Origin: Chamaecyparis obtusa
Lineage: Eukaryota; Streptophyta; Pinopsida; Cupressales; Cupressaceae
Direction of reading: 5' to 3'
DNA length: 64,000 bases
Assembly (NCBI GenBank): GCA_027943335.1
Contig: BSBK01000765.1
Span: 162,001-226,000, forward strand
The notes under the pieces are model-generated. The model saw nothing but the letters and a program-made list of their open reading frames with translations, was not told where the DNA came from and searched no databases. The translations under genes were made by a program, and so were the position numbers. This document shows, one piece after another, positions 59,907-64,000 of this stretch; positions within the stretch are counted from its first letter, which is position 1, and every line of letters starts with the position of its first letter.

Positions 59907-62900
59907 TGTTGCCATTATTTTCACTCTTTTGGAGGCCTAGTTACTAGATGAGCTACATTACCCTAGTTTGCATTATTAGGTGATCTTGCTTAAAATATGT
60001 GTTCATTTTCAAAGTACATGAATGGAAAGGAAATGAACTGCATACAAGATTACATGTGCATATATCAACGTTAAGCATGTTGTACAAAAGGGGAAAGAAC
60101 TGAAAAAGAACATCTATTCAAGCTCACACATGCCATGAGCATAGCCACTACCAGAATTACATAAATGAGTGCAAATATACATAAATAATGAACATAAATA
60201 TAGGGGTACTAGACATTGCCTAGTAATGGTCTATCTCCATGGTGTTCCCAGTGTGCTCCTGTGATCCTGTACCTGCAGATAAGAGAAGAGAAGTGGGTTA
60301 GATCCAATGGATCTAAACAATGCTTGGTAGCATAGTACCTATCTACAAGCATGCATACGTGCACTCAGCTATACACCTCTGACACGGGCTATGCTTAGGG
60401 CAGGTGCATGAGGAGGCTCTAGAAATAAAAGAAATGCCATTATTTTTTTTACTAATATGTTTGTTCCATGTGCAGATGAATGCCCTTGACCTGTGATGTA
60501 GTCAATGCCAGGAAAACCTCATTTCCTCAGTAGTGGCTACATCACAGGGTAAGAGCACTCATGATGAATAGGGAAACATTCAGTAAGTGAAACACTCAAG
60601 AACCATAGATCCATATCAAATAAAGCATGTTTGAAGCATTGACAACATAGCACTGGCACATGGGCATTCAGTAAGGCCATTCGGTGAGCAATCAACAAAT
60701 GAACATGAAATGAACACCATAGTAACTAAATGGCACAACATCATTTGGAACAAGCAGGGAGGCCAAGTGCATGGGTTCCATCAATGAATAGATGCTAGCA
60801 TGATCATGCTTAACCACAGCTCATAGTAAATATCAGCAATAGGATTCAGCTCATCAAATATGTGGAACTGTAAGTAATCAAGAACCATCAGATCTAAGCA
60901 TTGTGCAAAAAGGGATATGATAGGTTGTGGGCCAATCATCATGCAACAGTCATATACAAGTCATAATGGATGGTGCCATCAAAAGAAGCAAATATAGAGT
61001 GTTAATGCATGAATCACTAGTGTGTTATAATAATAGTGACCTCCAAGGGGAAACAAATGAATAATGATGCTTGCTCACGGCCCATGGAGAATCAACAACA
61101 AGCCATAAGTCATAAGCATGTACATAAAGATACCCATTCCATAACTCATGGGCTGCAATAGTGACCGTACACAACAACCTTCATGAATAAAACAATGATC
61201 TAACAGTAAATTCAAGCAGTGAACTTTCAAAACAATGCAAAGAACATGGTGCCCTAATCTTTACAAGTGATGAATGCAGAGGATGCCATGCCCTAGCTCG
61301 TGGGCCATCAAAGTGAAGTAACGAGCATTGAAAAGTCATAGCAAAAGGAGAATTCACAAGCTATAGCACATGAGCCTCCACAACCAGTTGATAATTGAAA
61401 GCATTTACAACATGAATGGAATGAAACTCATAGCTCATGGTTTGATCAAACACCATAGGGTGCAAAGGATGTCAATACAGTCACAATGGAAACCCATGAG
61501 CTAGCATGATATCAAACATCGAATAGTGAGAAAGATTCAATATCAATCTACAGCAGCAATCGAGGATGTGCCAACAAACACAAACAAAGTGCATGTGCAC
61601 CATGATCAAAGTGGCATGATATAACAACTGAAGCATGATAACAATAACATCATGGGATTGTGTTAGTGTTAAACAACAATGTTGAAAACATGGAGATACA
61701 AGGATGAACACATGACACATCTCACGATGCCACAATGAGCTAGGGCATGACATAAGAAATGGACTCAATAGTGCCTATGCACATATGGAATAGTTTCAAT
61801 AGTGACATGAATGCCGAGAGCCACAATCTATAACACTAGATTCAAATTGGTGCCCATTAAGCTCGGACCACATGCATTATGGTGGTCATCAAGTAGAGAC
61901 AATGAAGTACTACCGGGGACATGGCATTAAATAGTACACTGCACATGTCCTCAAAAGCCAAGGGGATTGCCATAAGTCAAATTATTGAATACCCTAACAG
62001 GGCACGACGCAATCCCATTGGGCCAATAAATAATGAATCAAATTATACATTGATGCCCTTAGGGCCATACACAACATGAAGCAATAAATACAATGCCATC
62101 AAAATACCAAGTAATAAAATAGAAAAGTCAATACAATGCGGAGGATTACAATGAAAAAGTGCACAATACCCCTCAAACACATTCAATGCTCTTGAAATTA
62201 AAAGAAAAATACAGAGTAGTGATGCCCTAGTCCGTGCAAGCTATGAATACAAGATACAACAAGCAATGATATCAAATTCAAAGCAATGCAATCACAGTAT
62301 CCTCATAATGCAGAGATAGAAGAAAGTATCAGTACAGAGAAAACAATAAAACCAATTATTGTGCCCTCATTTTTTTTGAGGAAGAAAGAGCATGAAAAGA
62401 GTGCTGAAAGACAATACTTACCATGACAATACGAAGCTGTGAATAGATATTTTTAAGGCCAAGCTCGAGCATCTAGTGCAGAACTGCTAGAAGAATTGGA
62501 AACTTGCCAATTCTCAAAGGAGGAGGTTCATAGTGCCAGCGACAGAGGGGTTTTGAGTTATGGCTTTTGATATTTTCTTTTTCTCCCCTTTGTTGGGTTG
62601 AGATTCATTAATCTTTATTTTTCTATGTATCTTAAGCTTTGGTGGGAATTTTGACAAGTCATTAGGTTGGGATACAATATGCTAGGGTACATGATGTATG
62701 TAGATGGATTTATGTTTTCCCCATTTCTTTTGGGTGAGAATGTTTCAAATATGTGATAATCCATATTGTTAGCATAGGTGGATTTGTAAAAATATAGATA
62801 CTCTTAAAATGTGTTTTCCCATTTTTAATATTAGGTTGAGAACCATTTTTGGAGGCTTATTAAATGCATTTTATGTCTCAATAGGGGTCAATATTTTAAT

Positions 62901-63803
62901 GTAAAGTCATTGCAAAAGTTTTATTGTAAGATATTGACAAGTGGTGTTTTTATAAACCCTTGTCAGAATATCATTTATAGAGGCATAAATTAGTGGGTAG
63001 AATAGTCTTCTCTGACTAGCTATTTTTAGGGGGTCCCACTTTCCTCACCGCCCTAGAATCTTGGGAATCTGGCATCCAGATTTATGGAGCTTTTATAACC
63101 CTATATGAAGTTATTTTCTATCTTTAGGAGGTTGTGGGTCATGATGTAGATTCCTAGGTTTAGTTTTTATACCTCTCACTTCTGTGATTGAGGTTAGTTC
63201 TTCATTCTCTCTTTCTTGGAGATGAATGCTTGTAGCTTAGGAGAAGTAGACTGATGTACTTGGCTCCTTTCATTGAGAATAAAATAGTATTCCTTCTCAT
63301 CCCTGTTATTTTCTGAGTTTTCCTATTGAATTCATGTCAAAGTTATTGTGATTTTGTCATCCTTTACTTTGCATGTTTGTTCAAGTTGAATATTCAGGAA
63401 GGTGTTTTGCAGTTTTTGTTCTAATCTGTGTAAATTTGGTTTTAAGTTGTGGGAGTTTTTCCCTTCTTTTAATCTAAATACCTCTTTATTTCAAGGATTG
63501 TGAAGGTAGACAGGGTCAAGTTGTGATTTACCAGGTTATTTTAAGTGTCATTGTGAGTTTCGATTCAATCTGTGGATCTATCAAAGTTTGGTGAATCACC
63601 TAGTTTAGTTTCAGTTTGATGTGCTCTCTCTCCCTTTTCCTTCAAAGTTTAGTTAAATTTCAGGTGATTCAAGCAGAAGCTGACCCCTAATCCGGAGGTC
63701 TATTCTCAGATAAGTTACCCACAGCCAGAGAATAGTCCCATGTTTCACGGGATTGCTAGGTTCTACACTTAGCCATACTCGGGTGCAATCCCAAGTGACA
63801 ACA
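59907..63803 (+). repeat. 3' LTR (3,897 bp)
   Basis: Begins TGTTGCCATTAT and ends GTGACAACA, the best preserved ends of the three LTR copies. GTTAT follows. In a 120-bp sample (62961-63080) it differs from copy A at 4 positions and from the 5' LTR at 10, counting one indel. Confidence 0.9.
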
Positions 63804-64000
63804 GTTATCCAATGGACAGCCCATGAGCTTCTAGCTAGGTGCTATTTGTTTTAATAGCTTAGGGCATCAAATGTATTGTATCATTGATAGTTGAGACTTT
63901 GTTAAAAGGAAATAGGACAAAGAATGATTTTGATTTATTTTCTCTATTTTGATCCCTAAGTGGCTTACAACCCTAGATAAGTATATGCAGATTTATGGAT
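63804..64000. other. 3' flank of the element, shared with 4985-5183
   Basis: TSD GTTAT, then presumed interior of the CACTA-like element that starts at 52939. No coding sequence. Confidence 0.65.

Larger units (their letters stand above)
53564..63803 (+). mobile_element. Non-autonomous long-LTR retrotransposon, complete copy (B/C)
   Basis: The termini are TGTTG and CAACA, and the TSD is GTTAT at 53559-53563 and 63804-63808. LTRs at 53564-57292 and 59907-63803 bracket a short internal region of about 2.6 kb. That region has a primer-binding site and one long broken ORF, with no pol genes. The shape fits large retrotransposon derivatives (LARD-type). Copy A at 1-4984 belongs to the same family and the same insertion event. 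Confidence 0.85.
52939..64000. mobile_element. Second CACTA-like transposon, left end (right end outside window)
   Basis: CACTACTACATTTTGGG starts abruptly inside repeat Q after TTA (52936-52938), the presumed 3-bp TSD. Near the end lies an inverted repeat (ATTCTGATGG...CCATCAGAAT, 53042-53073). A diverged direct repeat occurs at about 53272-53350 and 53450-53527. At 53564 a long-LTR retrotransposon interrupts it. Its sequence resumes at 63804 and leaves the window. The right terminus was not seen, so the class rests on the left end alone. Confidence 0.55.

Overview
This window looks like intergenic DNA from a large, repeat-rich seed-plant nuclear genome. A gymnosperm is a reasonable guess from the very long LTRs, the nesting and the scarcity of genes, but nothing here fixes the species. 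I found no clearly intact protein-coding host gene. Most of the window can be resolved into a history of nested insertions and duplications, and several boundaries are supported by target-site duplications (TSDs) or by an empty paralogous site.

Layout. 1-5220: 3' part of a non-autonomous LTR retrotransposon (copy A) plus its 3' flank. 5278-10700: a minus-strand relic of an unrecognised gene, present in two diverged copies, one split by a solo LTR (6966-8410). 10708-14889: left part of an array of a roughly 1.84-kb tandem repeat, interrupted by an AT-rich block that carries a LINE reverse-transcriptase C-terminal fragment. 14890-47028: a Tat/Ogre-like LTR element on the + strand, with LTRs of 4.3-4.4 kb, TSD GGCCC, a broken gag-like plus acidic ORF and no recognisable pol. 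An 11-kb tandem duplication (10795-21860 copied from 21861 on, with an internal deletion) lies inside it. The second duplicate holds a 14.5-kb CACTA DNA transposon (27493-41953). 47034-52935: the 1.84-kb repeat array resumes. 52939-64000: left end of a second CACTA-like element, into which a second long-LTR element (53564-63803, TSD GTTAT) has inserted. Copy A at the left edge matches this second element and its 3' flank, so the two are related by segmental duplication.

The main find is the CACTA element at 27493-41953. It has no visible transposase. It carries fragments of at least five unrelated host genes on both strands: a MoaC/CNX3 molybdopterin-synthesis gene, the C-terminus of glucosidase II alpha, one exon of citrate synthase with both splice sites, a KIN-8-type kinesin motor with a destroyed P-loop, and a DCD-domain protein with 49-residue tandem repeats. 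It also carries a well-folded tRNA-Ile(UAU)-like gene and a Ty3/gypsy RT scrap. Both subterminal regions contain repeated GGTCA/AGTCA motifs and palindromes centred on CACGTG. The equivalent position in the sister duplicate lacks the element and differs by exactly 3 bp, which could be a pre-insertion variant or an excision footprint.

The two LTR families share a design: LTRs of about 4 kb and a single long gag-like or acidic/coiled-coil ORF without pol. Their 18 premature stops are all TAG or TAA, as expected from decay of glutamine codons by C-to-T change in methylated DNA.
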